From contig JAOAHO010000006.1 of assembly GCA_026415195.1 (NCBI GenBank), forward strand, positions 1 to 44,768: DNA of 44,768 bases. The letters are read 5' to 3'. This document shows positions 26,134 through 35,184 of this stretch, piece by piece. The notes under the pieces are model-generated. The model saw only the letters and a list, made by a program, of their open reading frames with translations, did not search any database and was not told the origin of the DNA. The position numbers were made by a program, and so were the translations under genes. How positions within the stretch are numbered: the first letter of the stretch is position 1; the number at the start of each line of letters is the position of its first letter. The DNA comes from Bacteroidia bacterium. Lineage in GTDB: Bacteria; Bacteroidota; Bacteroidia; B-17B0; Aurantibacillaceae.

Positions 26134-26969
26134 TGAAACATTTATTAGGACATTTCTTTCAGGACATCATCAAAACGGAGTATGTCGGCGGTGGTGACAT
26201 TAACCAAACAATGAAAGTAACCACAGCCGATGGCGATTATTTTGTAAAATACCAATCGAAGTGCAAGCATGATTTCTTTGAATGTGAAGCTGACGGGCTA
26301 GATTTTTTGAAAAAAAATTCATCATTCAGGATACCTAAGGTGATCGGTACATTTTATGAATACGGTGAGGGCTTATTGGTGATGGAATATATCCTGCATG
26401 GAAAACGTTCGCCTGAGTATTATGCAAAACTGGGTGAAAAGCTTGCCCGGATGCATCTTCAAAAAATGGAAAAGTATGGTTATAAACAGGACAATTACGT
26501 AGGCAGTTTAGTTCAGCAGAATAATCCATCTTCCTGTTGGGCAGAATTTTTTGTGCGGCAACGCCTTTTTCCGTTTAAAGATATTTTGTCATTGCCGAAT
26601 AAAGGCCATGAGGTTGATGTTATTATTGAAAAAATACACCAAAAAACATACCACATCCATCCTTCGCCCCTACACGGGGATTTGTGGTCGGGGAACCACA
26701 TGGCCGACGAAGAAGGTAATCCGGTGCTGATTGACCCTGCTGTGTATTGCGGCGACAGAGCCATAGATATAGCCATGTTGCAACTTTTCGGAAGTCTGCA
26801 TCCGGAATTCTATAACACCTATTTTTCGATATATCCGAAAGATGAACACTGGGAATTCAGGATAAAATTGTGTACTCTGTATCCTTTACTTGTGCATGCA
26901 AGATTGTTTGGGGGACATTACATACAGGAAGCAAAATATAAATTTAATTTATTGCTTAAAGCCGACTAA
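26133..26969 (+). CDS. Fructosamine/ketosamine-3-kinase family protein
   Basis: A 278-residue aminoglycoside-phosphotransferase-like kinase of the fructosamine-3-kinase family, which phosphorylates sugars attached to protein amino groups so that they fall off (deglycation). The motifs are an N-terminal lobe with YFVKYQSK (ATP lysine), GLLVMEYI, and the catalytic HGDLWSGNHM followed by VLIDPAVYCGDRAIDIAML. The start ATG shares its first base with the last base of the thioesterase stop. The 3' end overlaps the convergent GT-C-like gene by 21 nt, so there is no room for a terminator there. Confidence 0.9.
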   Translation: MKHLLGHFFQDIIKTEYVGGGDINQTMKVTTADGDYFVKYQSKCKHDFFECEADGLDFLKKNSSFRIPKVIGTFYEYGEGLLVMEYILHGKRSPEYYAKLGEKLARMHLQKMEKYGYKQDNYVGSLVQQNNPSSCWAEFFVRQRLFPFKDILSLPNKGHEVDVIIEKIHQKTYHIHPSPLHGDLWSGNHMADEEGNPVLIDPAVYCGDRAIDIAMLQLFGSLHPEFYNTYFSIYPKDEHWEFRIKLCTLYPLLVHARLFGGHYIQEAKYKFNLLLKAD

Positions 26970-28496
26970 TTTATATAAATGGATTGTTGAATTTTTATTT
27001 TTATAAAGTAAAAAATAATTTTTTGTAAGATCTTTTAATTCATTTAAAAGCTTTTCTCCGCAATAAACAAAAACATAATCAACATTTTTTTGGGTATGAT
27101 CAAAAGAAATATTCCAATAAAAATTTTTATACCCAAGATAACCGCTTATGTTATAAGTTGGAATATCTTTACTATTCCATAAAATCGGAAAAAATGTTTT
27201 TCCGGCTTCGTAGTTATCCAAAATAATAATGTTTTTTAAAATTCCAAGATATGAACCATAATGACATTCAACCCAATTCTGTGAATTATTGAGAACAGCT
27301 ACTGTTGAATTTTTATCAATGAAGTTAGAAGCATAAATTATTTCTTTTATTTGTTTATTTAGATAATTCAAGGTCTTTTTATGATAAAATTCATATTTAA
27401 TGACAAAGCCTAATGATAAAATCAGAATAAAATACTTTTTTATCCGGTTTTCAGGTTGACTCAGTAACCATAAAATGATAAAAAAATAAAATAAATAAAC
27501 AAACCTTACGCTCATATATCCGACGCTGTAATCTTCCGGAACAATAAACAATAATATTAAAAAAAACATTGAAATGAAAATAAAAGCATCAAATGGTTGT
27601 AAAAAAATTTTATTCTTAAGACGAAAGAAAAGAATATATGTAAAATAGATAAAAAGAGAAAACAGTAAAACTTGCGAAAATTTTGATTCGGTATCATAGA
27701 CAAACACATTAAACGGAGAAAAAGATAACAGATATGTCTTTATTTCATCTAAAGAAATTGAAACACTACCGTTTGAAAATTTAGAATATTTCCTGAAAAG
27801 GTACAGAAAGTAAAAAAAAGGGGCAGATAAAAACATCATAATTACATAATGATTAATATTTTTTTTGATATATGAATACATTTCTGTATTATAAATCCTA
27901 AACAATAAAATCATTTCAAAAATTAATATAAAAATTTGAAAAACAATAAAAGCCAATCCGTTAGTAAAATAAATAAGTATGGAAATAAATAAATATTTCA
28001 GATAATGGCTCAGTTTAAATTCCTTATTTTGACTAAACCTTAATCTGTAATAATCGCTGATTGCCAATAATAAAAAACAAACGGAAAAATTAAAGTTAAA
28101 AAATCCATAATTCATCAGAAATGTATTAAAAAATATCACGGCAATAATGGAGTAAAAAGAATATTTTTTATGATTAAAAACTTTATTAAAATAATGAAAT
28201 GAAAAAACAAACATTGCAAGTAATATAAAATAAAAAATTTTTATGGCAAGTAAATTCGGAAATAAATAATACAAAACGACTAACAGATAAGTAGAAAAAT
28301 TATTGGGAATAAAAAAATAATTTAATTGAAAATGTTGATGTACAAATTGATTTCCCTCTAATAATTCCTTAAGTATTAAACCGTTTGCAAAATGTGTCGG
28401 CCCGTCAATTGTAGCTATATAGGGATTATTCCAAAGACAATAGAAAACAAAGAAAAAAATAAATATATATGCAAGAACATTAAAGTAAAGCTTCAT
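26949..28496 (-). CDS. AT-rich polytopic membrane protein, GT-C glycosyltransferase-like
   Basis: A 515-residue protein with about ten to twelve transmembrane segments. The first loop carries IATIDGPTHFANGLILKEL; an acidic residue shortly before a histidine in this position is typical of lipid-linked GT-C glycosyltransferases. The C-terminal 110 residues are soluble. I cannot name a substrate; lipid-linked sugar transfer to an envelope molecule is inferred. The gene is visibly much richer in A and T than all neighbours and heavily uses AAA, AAT and ATT codons, which suggests transfer from another source or relaxed constraint. The ATG at 28496 is preferred to a TTG at 28517 that lies inside the predicted -7 element. 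Confidence 0.72.
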   Translation of the reverse strand: MKLYFNVLAYIFIFFFVFYCLWNNPYIATIDGPTHFANGLILKELLEGNQFVHQHFQLNYFFIPNNFSTYLLVVLYYLFPNLLAIKIFYFILLAMFVFSFHYFNKVFNHKKYSFYSIIAVIFFNTFLMNYGFFNFNFSVCFLLLAISDYYRLRFSQNKEFKLSHYLKYLFISILIYFTNGLAFIVFQIFILIFEMILLFRIYNTEMYSYIKKNINHYVIMMFLSAPFFYFLYLFRKYSKFSNGSVSISLDEIKTYLLSFSPFNVFVYDTESKFSQVLLFSLFIYFTYILFFRLKNKIFLQPFDAFIFISMFFLILLFIVPEDYSVGYMSVRFVYLFYFFIILWLLSQPENRIKKYFILILSLGFVIKYEFYHKKTLNYLNKQIKEIIYASNFIDKNSTVAVLNNSQNWVECHYGSYLGILKNIIILDNYEAGKTFFPILWNSKDIPTYNISGYLGYKNFYWNISFDHTQKNVDYVFVYCGEKLLNELKDLTKNYFLLYKNKNSTIHLYKLVGFKQ

Positions 28497-28514
28497 TATT
28501 ACTGCATATTTTTT

Positions 28515-28522
28515 CAAATATA
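28515..28522 (-). promoter_or_regulatory. Candidate -7 element (TATATTTG) for the GT-C-like gene
   Basis: Reading leftward the bases are TATATTTG, matching TAnnTTTG. Transcription would begin near 28508, 12 nt before the ATG at 28496. It overlaps a TTG that could otherwise be taken as the start. Confidence 0.55.
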
Positions 28523-28546
28523 CATTTTTTAAGTTATTTTTAGGGC

Positions 28547-29833
28547 ATGAAATACATCCTCCCCTCTTCTTCTCTTTTTATACAAAACCGTAGTAAATTC
28601 GTTTCGCATTTAAAGCCTGGTTCTTTGGCGCTGTTCGTGAGCAATGATTTACTTCCCACCAATGCCGACGGCACTTTGGGGTTCCGGCAAAATTCCGACC
28701 TGTTTTACCTGACGGGTATCCCACAGGAAGAAACCATTCTTCTATTGTTCCCCGATGCCAAAGACAAGCGTTTTTCCGAAGTGCTTTTCATTCGCCACAC
28801 CAATCCAGAAATTGCACAATGGGAGGGACAAAAACTAACGAAAGAAAAAGCCCGCGAAATCAGTGGTATTCAAACCATATACTGGTATCATGAATTTGAT
28901 AAAATACTCCAAACCATCATCTATCAGGCCGAAAACATCTATCTGAACCATAATGAACACACACGGCGTTACATTTTCACTCCCACCATGCAGGATGTGT
29001 TTAATAAAAAAATCAGGGAAAAATATCCCCTTCACACTTATTTGCGCAGCGCCCCCATCATGCATAAAATCAGAAGTATTAAAAATGTGGAAGAAATCGA
29101 AATGATTCAGAAGGCATGCAATATTACGGAATTGGGGTTCAGAAGGTTACTGAAATTTATCAAGCCCGGTGTGTGGGAATTTGAAATTGAAGCAGAACTG
29201 GCGCATGAATTCATTCGTAACCGTTCCGATGGGTTTGCTTATCAACCCATTATTGCATCCGGGAAAAATGCCTGCGTGCTGCATTATAATGAAAACGATG
29301 CTCAATGCAATGACGGGGAATTGGTGTTACTGGATGTGGGAGCGTTGTATGGCCCCTATGCCAGCGACCTTACGCGCGTGGTTCCGGTTAATGGCAAATT
29401 TACCCCAAGGCAAAAAGCGGTTTACAATGCCGTATTGAATGTAAAAAAGTTTGCCGAAAAACGCCTGGTAGCCGGCAATACTTTTGAAAAATACAACAGA
29501 GAAGTAGGCGAAGCCATGACGGAAGAACTCTTAAAACTTGGGCTGCTTAAAACAGACGAGGTAAAAAACCAAAATCCCGACTGGCCTGCCTATAAAAAAT
29601 ACTTCATGCACGGAACCTCCCACTTTTTAGGCCTGGATGTTCACGATGTAGGTTTATTCCATGAACCCATGCAGGCCGGCATGGTATTTACCTGCGAGCC
29701 CGGCATCTACATTCCTGAAGAAGGTATAGGCATCCGTCTGGAAGATGACATTCTGATTACCACCAACGGCAATCAAAACCTCATGAAAAACATTCCGATT
29801 GAAGCTGATGAAATTGAAGCCCTAATGAATTAG
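28547..29833 (+). CDS. pepP: Xaa-Pro aminopeptidase (aminopeptidase P)
   Basis: A 428-residue M24 metallopeptidase that removes an N-terminal residue preceding proline. The N-terminal creatinase-like domain (LFVSNDLLPTNADGTLGFRQNSDLFYLTG) is followed by the pita-bread catalytic domain. The five metal ligands can be placed at the aspartates in VLLDVGALYGPYASDLTR, the His in HGTSHFLGLDVHD, and the glutamates in CEPGIYI and IRLEDDILI. There is no signal peptide. It is divergent from the GT-C-like gene across 50 bp and its last 4 nt overlap the convergent helicase gene. Confidence 0.95.
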   Translation: MKYILPSSSLFIQNRSKFVSHLKPGSLALFVSNDLLPTNADGTLGFRQNSDLFYLTGIPQEETILLLFPDAKDKRFSEVLFIRHTNPEIAQWEGQKLTKEKAREISGIQTIYWYHEFDKILQTIIYQAENIYLNHNEHTRRYIFTPTMQDVFNKKIREKYPLHTYLRSAPIMHKIRSIKNVEEIEMIQKACNITELGFRRLLKFIKPGVWEFEIEAELAHEFIRNRSDGFAYQPIIASGKNACVLHYNENDAQCNDGELVLLDVGALYGPYASDLTRVVPVNGKFTPRQKAVYNAVLNVKKFAEKRLVAGNTFEKYNREVGEAMTEELLKLGLLKTDEVKNQNPDWPAYKKYFMHGTSHFLGLDVHDVGLFHEPMQAGMVFTCEPGIYIPEEGIGIRLEDDILITTNGNQNLMKNIPIEADEIEALMN

Positions 29834-31509
29834 GTTAACACACTGCTTTTTTCTCTTTTATACCGGGTTGAATGCTTTTGATTTTTATGAAAATTCGTTT
29901 TATCAACATATAAATCCCTGGCCTCCACTTTTAATATTCGGTCATTGAATTTGATTTTTTGTTTGTTTAGATTGAGAATTTCATCGGCATACTGTGACCT
30001 TACTTCCACATAAGAAAAAGTATTTTTCAATTCCCTGACATAAAAATGTTTTTCCTCAACTCTCGACCATTCCGACAATTTATGCTTCAATTCGGCATAA
30101 TCCAATCCATCCCATCGGCCTAAATTTACTCTGAAAACCACCTTGCGTGAATTCCCTTTACCGTCTGTTATTTCTTGTGTCAAATTTTCGGGCTTGCCTT
30201 CATAGGATTTTTTCAACTTATCTAATACATTCTCCAGATAGAATTGCACCAAATCTTCCTTGTCAATATTATGTAAGGCCTCTTTCATTGCCTCGGGCAA
30301 TAACGCTAAATAATTTTCTTTTTGTTCTTTTTTGTTTTTAAGCAGTTGCTCAAAGTGATATTCCGCTTGCTTCTTCAGTATTTCATTCACCGATGGAATT
30401 TTCTTTTCAATAGGCTTAAATTTACACACCCGTTGAATTTCCCGAAATTTCCCTGCATCACGGGATGAATATAAGGCCACACTGATGCCCGATTTACCAG
30501 CACGGGCTGTTCGGCCGCTTCGGTGAGTATAAACTTCGGGATTTTCGGGCAATTGATAATGGATAACGTGCGTTAGGTTACCTACATCAATACCACGAGC
30601 AGCCACATCGGTAGCCACCAACATACGAACCGATTTCATCCGGAAGCGCTTCATCACCCATTCGCGCTGGCTTTGGGTAAGGTCGCCGTGAAGGGCATCC
30701 GCACTATATCCGGCCTGTACCAATTCATCGGATAACTTTTGAGTGTCGGTCTTGGTGCGGCAGAAAATAATACCGTAACTGTCGGGGTAATAGTCCAAAA
30801 TTCTTTTCAAGACAAAAAATTTTTCCTTGGGTGAAACCATGTAGGCATGATGTTCAATGGCCGATGCGGTAACATTCACGCTTCCTGCCTGAATTTTTTG
30901 AGGGTGCTTCAGATATCTTTTAGCCAATTTTTCCACATCAGCAGGCATGGTAGCGCTGAACATCCAGATATTTTTTTTCGGATTAGAAATCTGAATAATC
31001 TTCTCGATATCTTCCCTAAAGCCCATGTTCAGCATTTCATCGGCTTCGTCCAACACCAGCACTTCAATTGCCGATAAATCAATGGCTTTGCGCTCAAACA
31101 AATCCATCAATCGCCCCGGAGTGGCACACACCACCTCGGGTGCTCCTTTCAAAGCCCTGATTTGATTTTCAATCGACGTACCTCCATAGACCGCCTCAAT
31201 TTTCAAATCATGCAGATACTTGGAAAAGTTTTTTAATTCATTCGATATTTGCAGGCAAAGCTCTCGTGTTGGCGTTAAAATCAGTCCCCTGATATGGTTA
31301 AGGCCTTTGTTACCCTCGCAATAATGTAACAGGGGTAAGCCGAAGGCAGCCGTTTTTCCCGTACCGGTTTGTGCCAGGGCAACAAGGTCGGTTTTTTCCG
31401 AAAAGAGCAATGGAATGATTTGTTCCTGGATGGGGGTGGGAGCAATAAATCCCAAATCGCGTATGGCCCTAAGCAGAGGAACTGACAAACTAAAATCTTC
31501 AAACTTCAT
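29830..31509 (-). CDS. DEAD-box ATP-dependent RNA helicase
   Basis: A 559-residue RNA helicase of the DeaD/CsdA/DbpA group. Motifs in order: Q motif (FIAPTPIQEQ), Walker A AQTGTGKT, PTREL, DEAD in VLDEADEMLNMGF, SAT, then DVAARGID and HRSGRTARAG. The C-terminal region (about 470-545) looks like a DbpA-type RNA-binding domain, followed by a short basic tail. Family members unwind rRNA or mRNA structure in ribosome assembly, often at low temperature. The predicted promoter would give an unusually long leader of about 90 nt, common for cold-shock helicases. Neighbours share no obvious pathway. Confidence 0.93.
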   Translation of the reverse strand: MKFEDFSLSVPLLRAIRDLGFIAPTPIQEQIIPLLFSEKTDLVALAQTGTGKTAAFGLPLLHYCEGNKGLNHIRGLILTPTRELCLQISNELKNFSKYLHDLKIEAVYGGTSIENQIRALKGAPEVVCATPGRLMDLFERKAIDLSAIEVLVLDEADEMLNMGFREDIEKIIQISNPKKNIWMFSATMPADVEKLAKRYLKHPQKIQAGSVNVTASAIEHHAYMVSPKEKFFVLKRILDYYPDSYGIIFCRTKTDTQKLSDELVQAGYSADALHGDLTQSQREWVMKRFRMKSVRMLVATDVAARGIDVGNLTHVIHYQLPENPEVYTHRSGRTARAGKSGISVALYSSRDAGKFREIQRVCKFKPIEKKIPSVNEILKKQAEYHFEQLLKNKKEQKENYLALLPEAMKEALHNIDKEDLVQFYLENVLDKLKKSYEGKPENLTQEITDGKGNSRKVVFRVNLGRWDGLDYAELKHKLSEWSRVEEKHFYVRELKNTFSYVEVRSQYADEILNLNKQKIKFNDRILKVEARDLYVDKTNFHKNQKHSTRYKREKSSVLT

Positions 31510-31606
31510 TTAACTTTGATTTAAATAATATGGCTTTGTCGGTAAAATCCTATCTTCTGCAATCGTGAAATTGAAAAAGTAAATTTATTTCCCGTCAAAA
31601 CACTTG

Positions 31607-31614
31607 CAAAAGTA
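31607..31614 (-). promoter_or_regulatory. Candidate -7 element (TACTTTTG) for the DEAD-box gene
   Basis: Reading leftward, TACTTTTG fits TAnnTTTG. Transcription would start near 31600 and leave a leader of about 91 nt before the helicase start. No -33 box is clear. Confidence 0.4.
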
Positions 31615-31648
31615 GGAAAAATTTTAGCATTAGGGTATGTTTTTTAGG

Positions 31649-31656
31649 TATTTTTG
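31649..31656 (+). promoter_or_regulatory. Candidate -7 element (TATTTTTG) for manC
   Basis: TATTTTTG fits TAnnTTTG and predicts a start near 31663, only about 3 nt before the manC ATG. If correct, the transcript is essentially leaderless. Confidence 0.4.
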
Positions 31657-31665
31657 TGAAAAACC

Positions 31666-32757
31666 ATGAAATCCAAATTCTATGCTTTGATACTGGCCGG
31701 TGGGGCAGGAACACGATTTTGGCCTTTAAGTACAGATAAGCACCCCAAACAATTTATGGATGTGCTGGGCCTGGGAAAGCCTTTGTTACGCATCACCTAC
31801 GAAAGAATAAAACCTCTTTTTTTAAACGAAAATATTTTCGTTATCACCTCAAAAAAATATAAACACCTGGTGGAAGAAATACTACCCGAAATTTCTAAAG
31901 AAAACATCCTGCTGGAGGAAGCCAGAAAAAATACTGCGCCGGGCGTAGCTTACGGGGCATTCAAAATTCATAAAAAAAACCCCGACAGCATCATGCTGGT
32001 CATTCCCAGCGATCATATCATTAAAAAAGAAAAAGTTTTCAGAAAAGCCATTTCATCATGCTTTCAGGTTGCGGAGCAAGAAGAATGCATTATCACCATC
32101 GGCATCCGCCCCACCCGCCCTGATACCGGGTACGGTTATATCCAGTTCCTTCCCGACAGCAATGTTTATGCCGACGAACGAATTTTTAAAGTAAAAACCT
32201 TCACGGAAAAACCCGATGCCGCCATGGCAAAATTTTTTATTGACAGCGGCGATTTTCTGTGGAATTCCGGAATTTTCATATGGAAAACATCTTACATCCT
32301 TGAATTGCTTTCTCAATTTGAACCCGAGTTATATCAAACTTTCCACGATGCCGCCCGATACCTTGATACTCCAAACGAACAAAAGGCCTTCGATGATGCA
32401 TTCATCCGTTGTAAAAACATTTCCATCGATTATGCCGTTCTTGAAAAAGCCCCTAAAGTACTGGTGCGTTCCAGCATTATCGGCTGGAGCGATATCGGAA
32501 CCTGGGGTAGCATCTACGAACATATCAATCCCGATGAAAACCGCAATGCCGTGGTGGGAAAAAACATCATGCTCTACGAAAGCAGCGGAAATATGATTCA
32601 TGTCCCCGACAACAAACTAGTGGTATTGCACGGTATTCATGATTGCATCATCGTAGAAAAAGACAATATGCTTCTTATTTGTAAAAAAGAAGATGAACAA
32701 CATATACGTTCAATGGTGAACGACATTAAAATCAAAAAGGGGGATAAGTATGTGTAA
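31666..32757 (+). CDS. manC: Mannose-1-phosphate guanylyltransferase
   Basis: A 363-residue nucleotidyltransferase that makes GDP-mannose from mannose-1-phosphate and GTP for surface polysaccharides and glycoproteins. The signature LAGGAGTRFWPLSTDKHPKQF carries the pyrophosphorylase loop. Also present are VIPSDHII, GYGYIQF, the TEKP motif in VKTFTEKPDAA, and FLWNSGIFIW. It is the single-domain form, without the isomerase half found in bifunctional ManC/AlgA. It stands alone between the divergent helicase and a gene-free stretch. It could feed the GT-C-like membrane protein nearby, but that is only a suggestion. Confidence 0.94.
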   Translation: MKSKFYALILAGGAGTRFWPLSTDKHPKQFMDVLGLGKPLLRITYERIKPLFLNENIFVITSKKYKHLVEEILPEISKENILLEEARKNTAPGVAYGAFKIHKKNPDSIMLVIPSDHIIKKEKVFRKAISSCFQVAEQEECIITIGIRPTRPDTGYGYIQFLPDSNVYADERIFKVKTFTEKPDAAMAKFFIDSGDFLWNSGIFIWKTSYILELLSQFEPELYQTFHDAARYLDTPNEQKAFDDAFIRCKNISIDYAVLEKAPKVLVRSSIIGWSDIGTWGSIYEHINPDENRNAVVGKNIMLYESSGNMIHVPDNKLVVLHGIHDCIIVEKDNMLLICKKEDEQHIRSMVNDIKIKKGDKYV

Positions 32758-33092
32758 TGATGACCTGTGAACAAATGATTTTATCCAAAACAATAAGATC
32801 AGTTTGCACCACGCAAAACTTCAATCAGCAACTTCACGATAATAACTTTTTTAATGTTATTTATGATAAACAATTTCTTTCGATTACAACTAAAATTTTA
32901 AATAATTAAAAAAACTTTAGAAATTCGAAACTCCGGAAATAAAATACAAAAGTAATCATAACAACTCCTCTTGCATACCAAAATGAAATTAACACCAAGT
33001 ATATTTTGAAAAAATACATGAGGTTACCTCGCTGGTCATGTTAAATTTTTCTGCCAAATTTCAAAAGTTGAAAAAAGGTATAAAAGATATTT
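32758..33092. other. Gene-free AT-rich gap between manC and porT
   Basis: I see no coding potential, tRNA or strong terminator here. The only structure noted is the short palindrome GAGGTTACCTC at 33020-33030. The two flanking genes converge on this gap, so a bidirectional termination zone is expected, but no GC stem followed by T-run is present. Confidence 0.6.
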
Positions 33093-33860
33093 TTAACCTT
33101 CAAAAGTAACAGTAAAAATCACCATTCTTGAATTAACCCTATCCAAGCTGTTTGAAAAAATATTATTTTCCTTTCTAAGCAAATTCCTTGTTCCTGAAAA
33201 AATTTTTATTTCAAATCCTAATTTAAAATAAGTCAGATAGAAATCCACCCCAGTTCCGCCTCCGTAAAAAAAATCATCTCGTTTGAGTTTTAAATTATCA
33301 TCCAACTGATATGCAGAACCAGATGAGACCCCAGCGGTTTTTTTTCGGGAAGCAAGATCCATAATATATCCCCCGCTGCCGATAACATAAGCACTGAAAT
33401 TTTGAAGGCGCTTGCTTTGCACTTTTAACTCAATCGGAAAAATCAAAAAAGTGCTTTCGACGGTCTTTTGAAAAATCCTGGTTGTGTCGAATGTGGAATT
33501 GGAAAGAAAATATTCAATTCTCCTCGAGGCAAAACTGATGGATGGAGTATGGCGGAGCCGAAGGTATTCATGGAGCCGGAAATCAGCCACCAGACCAATG
33601 GCAAAACCGGGTCCGGGCCGGGAATATATTCTTTTGATTTGGTACCGATTGTATTGTCCGTCGGTTTTTATCAATGTATCGGGAAAAATGGAATTTTTAA
33701 CCGTGATTACTCTGAAATCGGTTTGATTTCCGGCTAACGTAAAACCAAAATGCAGTTTCTGCTTATAGAATTTGGGAAGATTAACGCCATATCCGTCGTT
33801 TTCCTGAGAAAAAAACATCTTACATATCAAAAAAAATATGGCGAAATGAACAAAACGCAT
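33093..33860 (-). CDS. porT: PorT-family T9SS outer-membrane protein
   Basis: A 255-residue predicted outer-membrane beta-barrel with signal peptide (MRFVHFAIFFLICKMFFS). After it comes LPKFYKQKLHFGFTLAGNQTDFRV, followed by alternating strands: GPGFAIGLVADFRLHEYLRL and TPSISFASRRIEYFLS. This is the pattern of PorT/SprT, an outer-membrane component needed for the type IX secretion system and gliding in Bacteroidota. Strand-like segments end in an aromatic or Phe-containing C-terminus (MVIFTVTFEG). It has its own predicted promoter 25 nt upstream of its start and is not fused to the GH16 operon. A general PorT-like (OMP_b-brl_2) barrel is the alternative, but the N-terminal motif favours true PorT. 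Confidence 0.78.
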   Translation of the reverse strand: MRFVHFAIFFLICKMFFSQENDGYGVNLPKFYKQKLHFGFTLAGNQTDFRVITVKNSIFPDTLIKTDGQYNRYQIKRIYSRPGPGFAIGLVADFRLHEYLRLRHTPSISFASRRIEYFLSNSTFDTTRIFQKTVESTFLIFPIELKVQSKRLQNFSAYVIGSGGYIMDLASRKKTAGVSSGSAYQLDDNLKLKRDDFFYGGGTGVDFYLTYFKLGFEIKIFSGTRNLLRKENNIFSNSLDRVNSRMVIFTVTFEG

Positions 33861-33884
33861 TAGTATAGTGGTAAAACGCTAAGG

Positions 33885-33892
33885 CAAAATTA
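33885..33892 (-). promoter_or_regulatory. Candidate -7 element (TAATTTTG) for porT
   Basis: Reading leftward, TAATTTTG fits TAnnTTTG in the 63-bp gap after the GH16 gene. Transcription would begin near 33878, 18 nt before the porT start. Confidence 0.5.
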
Positions 33893-33923
33893 AAATTACG
33901 TAACCAAAAAATTGCACCTTATT

Positions 33924-35147
33924 TTAAGTTATCTTAACAATACGGGTTTGATTATGATAATTTAACCGAATTTCCCTGACCTGTCTGATATTGAAATCAA
34001 AAAAATATTCGTTTTTATTTTTATCTGGCTTTAAACGATGTTCAGTTTTGTTTTCCATAACAAACACCAAATCAGTATCAAGAGGGTTAACATTCCCTTC
34101 ATACAATACCTTCAATCCGTCTGCGGATTTAAAAATTTTAATAAAAAAATTTGTTTGTTTTATGTTTTTCTTCCTGATAAATACCTTTCTTTCGGGCTTC
34201 GTTTTGATTTTTCCGAAATAATTTGCAGATAGAGGGGATTCATCCATGTTTTTTTCAAAAACCTTAAAGGGTAATGATTCCGAGTCCCCCAGGTCATTCC
34301 AGACCCTGATGTAGTCAATGATGAAGTTTAATGAATCTTTGAAGTCGGGCTTAGGCCCCGGTGAAAAAGCCCAACCATCCTGTGCTACAGCTAAATTGGC
34401 CACCAAAAGTTTTTCCTGATGCATGATGTTCGGATACTCTCCCGACAATATTCCATTTACAAAAAATAAAATTTCCTTTTCATTCCATAATCCTGAAACG
34501 TTTACAAACTCCTGTGAATAATCGGCATTTTTCATACGTATCCATCCGCCAAAGCGAACGGATTTGCCTAATATTTTCTTTTTTCTGACTTCATTCCCCT
34601 TACCGTGGTGAAGATTGACGGAAATCCTGTCAGGATATTCGGTTTTAAGTTCCATCCAGTCAATTTCCTCGTATGGTTCGCCATCGTAAAGCCAAAAGGC
34701 AGGCCAAAAACCTTGTTCCTTTCCGGCTTTAAATTTAATTTCATAATAACCGTATTTGAATTTCCTTTTACTTTGAATAATCCCTGAAGTGTAAGGAAAT
34801 TTCCTTCTGTTCAAACCAATAAATTTTCCGTTGTGAAAAAGAGAATCATTTGGGCCTTTAAAAGTTAAGCAATTTCCAACGGTATCTTGGCGTTTAGCAG
34901 TAATTATAAGATTACCATCCATAAAACGAATATTGCCTGATTTTGTGTAATACTGCTGTTCACCATTAATTGCAATGGTGTTTCCCCAACCATACTCTGG
35001 TTGCCATAATTCGGTGTTTAAGGTCTTCTCTGAAAATTCATCTCCCCATGCGTAATAATAAGTTCTGATTTCATTTGATTTTACATGAAACATAAGTTGC
35101 CCTTTAATGAAAACAAAAAAGAAAAAAAGCAGCAGATAATTGATCAT
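33924..35147 (-). CDS. Secreted glycoside hydrolase family 16 beta-glucanase
   Basis: A 407-residue secreted enzyme with signal peptide (MINYLLLFFFFVFIKGQ). The GH16 catalytic motif EIDWME gives nucleophile Glu161, Asp163 and acid/base Glu166. Upstream are the family landmarks WQPEYGWGNTIAINGEQQYY and YTSGIIQSKRKFKYGYYEIKFK, and the aromatic FWPAFWLYDGEP. Most GH16 enzymes of this kind cleave laminarin or other beta-1,3-glucans. The C-terminal 120 residues are beta-rich and do not look like a T9SS sorting domain, so export may stop at the periplasm or outer leaflet. It diverges from the GH18 chitinase through a shared 18-bp promoter core. Confidence 0.88.
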   Translation of the reverse strand: MINYLLLFFFFVFIKGQLMFHVKSNEIRTYYYAWGDEFSEKTLNTELWQPEYGWGNTIAINGEQQYYTKSGNIRFMDGNLIITAKRQDTVGNCLTFKGPNDSLFHNGKFIGLNRRKFPYTSGIIQSKRKFKYGYYEIKFKAGKEQGFWPAFWLYDGEPYEEIDWMELKTEYPDRISVNLHHGKGNEVRKKKILGKSVRFGGWIRMKNADYSQEFVNVSGLWNEKEILFFVNGILSGEYPNIMHQEKLLVANLAVAQDGWAFSPGPKPDFKDSLNFIIDYIRVWNDLGDSESLPFKVFEKNMDESPLSANYFGKIKTKPERKVFIRKKNIKQTNFFIKIFKSADGLKVLYEGNVNPLDTDLVFVMENKTEHRLKPDKNKNEYFFDFNIRQVREIRLNYHNQTRIVKIT

Positions 35148-35153
35148 TTTTTT

Positions 35154-35171
35154 TAAATTTGGGCAAATTTA
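35154..35171. promoter_or_regulatory. Back-to-back -7 elements: divergent GH16/GH18 promoter
   Basis: TAAATTTG-GG-CAAATTTA reads as a perfect TAnnTTTG on both strands (plus 35154-35161, minus 35171-35164). The plus box predicts a start near 35168 for the chitinase (ATG 35185), and the minus box a start near 35157 for the glucanase (ATG 35147). The two cannot easily be occupied by polymerase together, so the hydrolases may be expressed in competition. It could also be an operator palindrome. Confidence 0.6.
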
Positions 35172-35184
35172 TCACTTTTAAAAC

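Noticed and set aside
33020-33030. GAGGTTACCTC palindrome as an operator
   Set aside because: Single short copy between convergent genes, with no promoter nearby.
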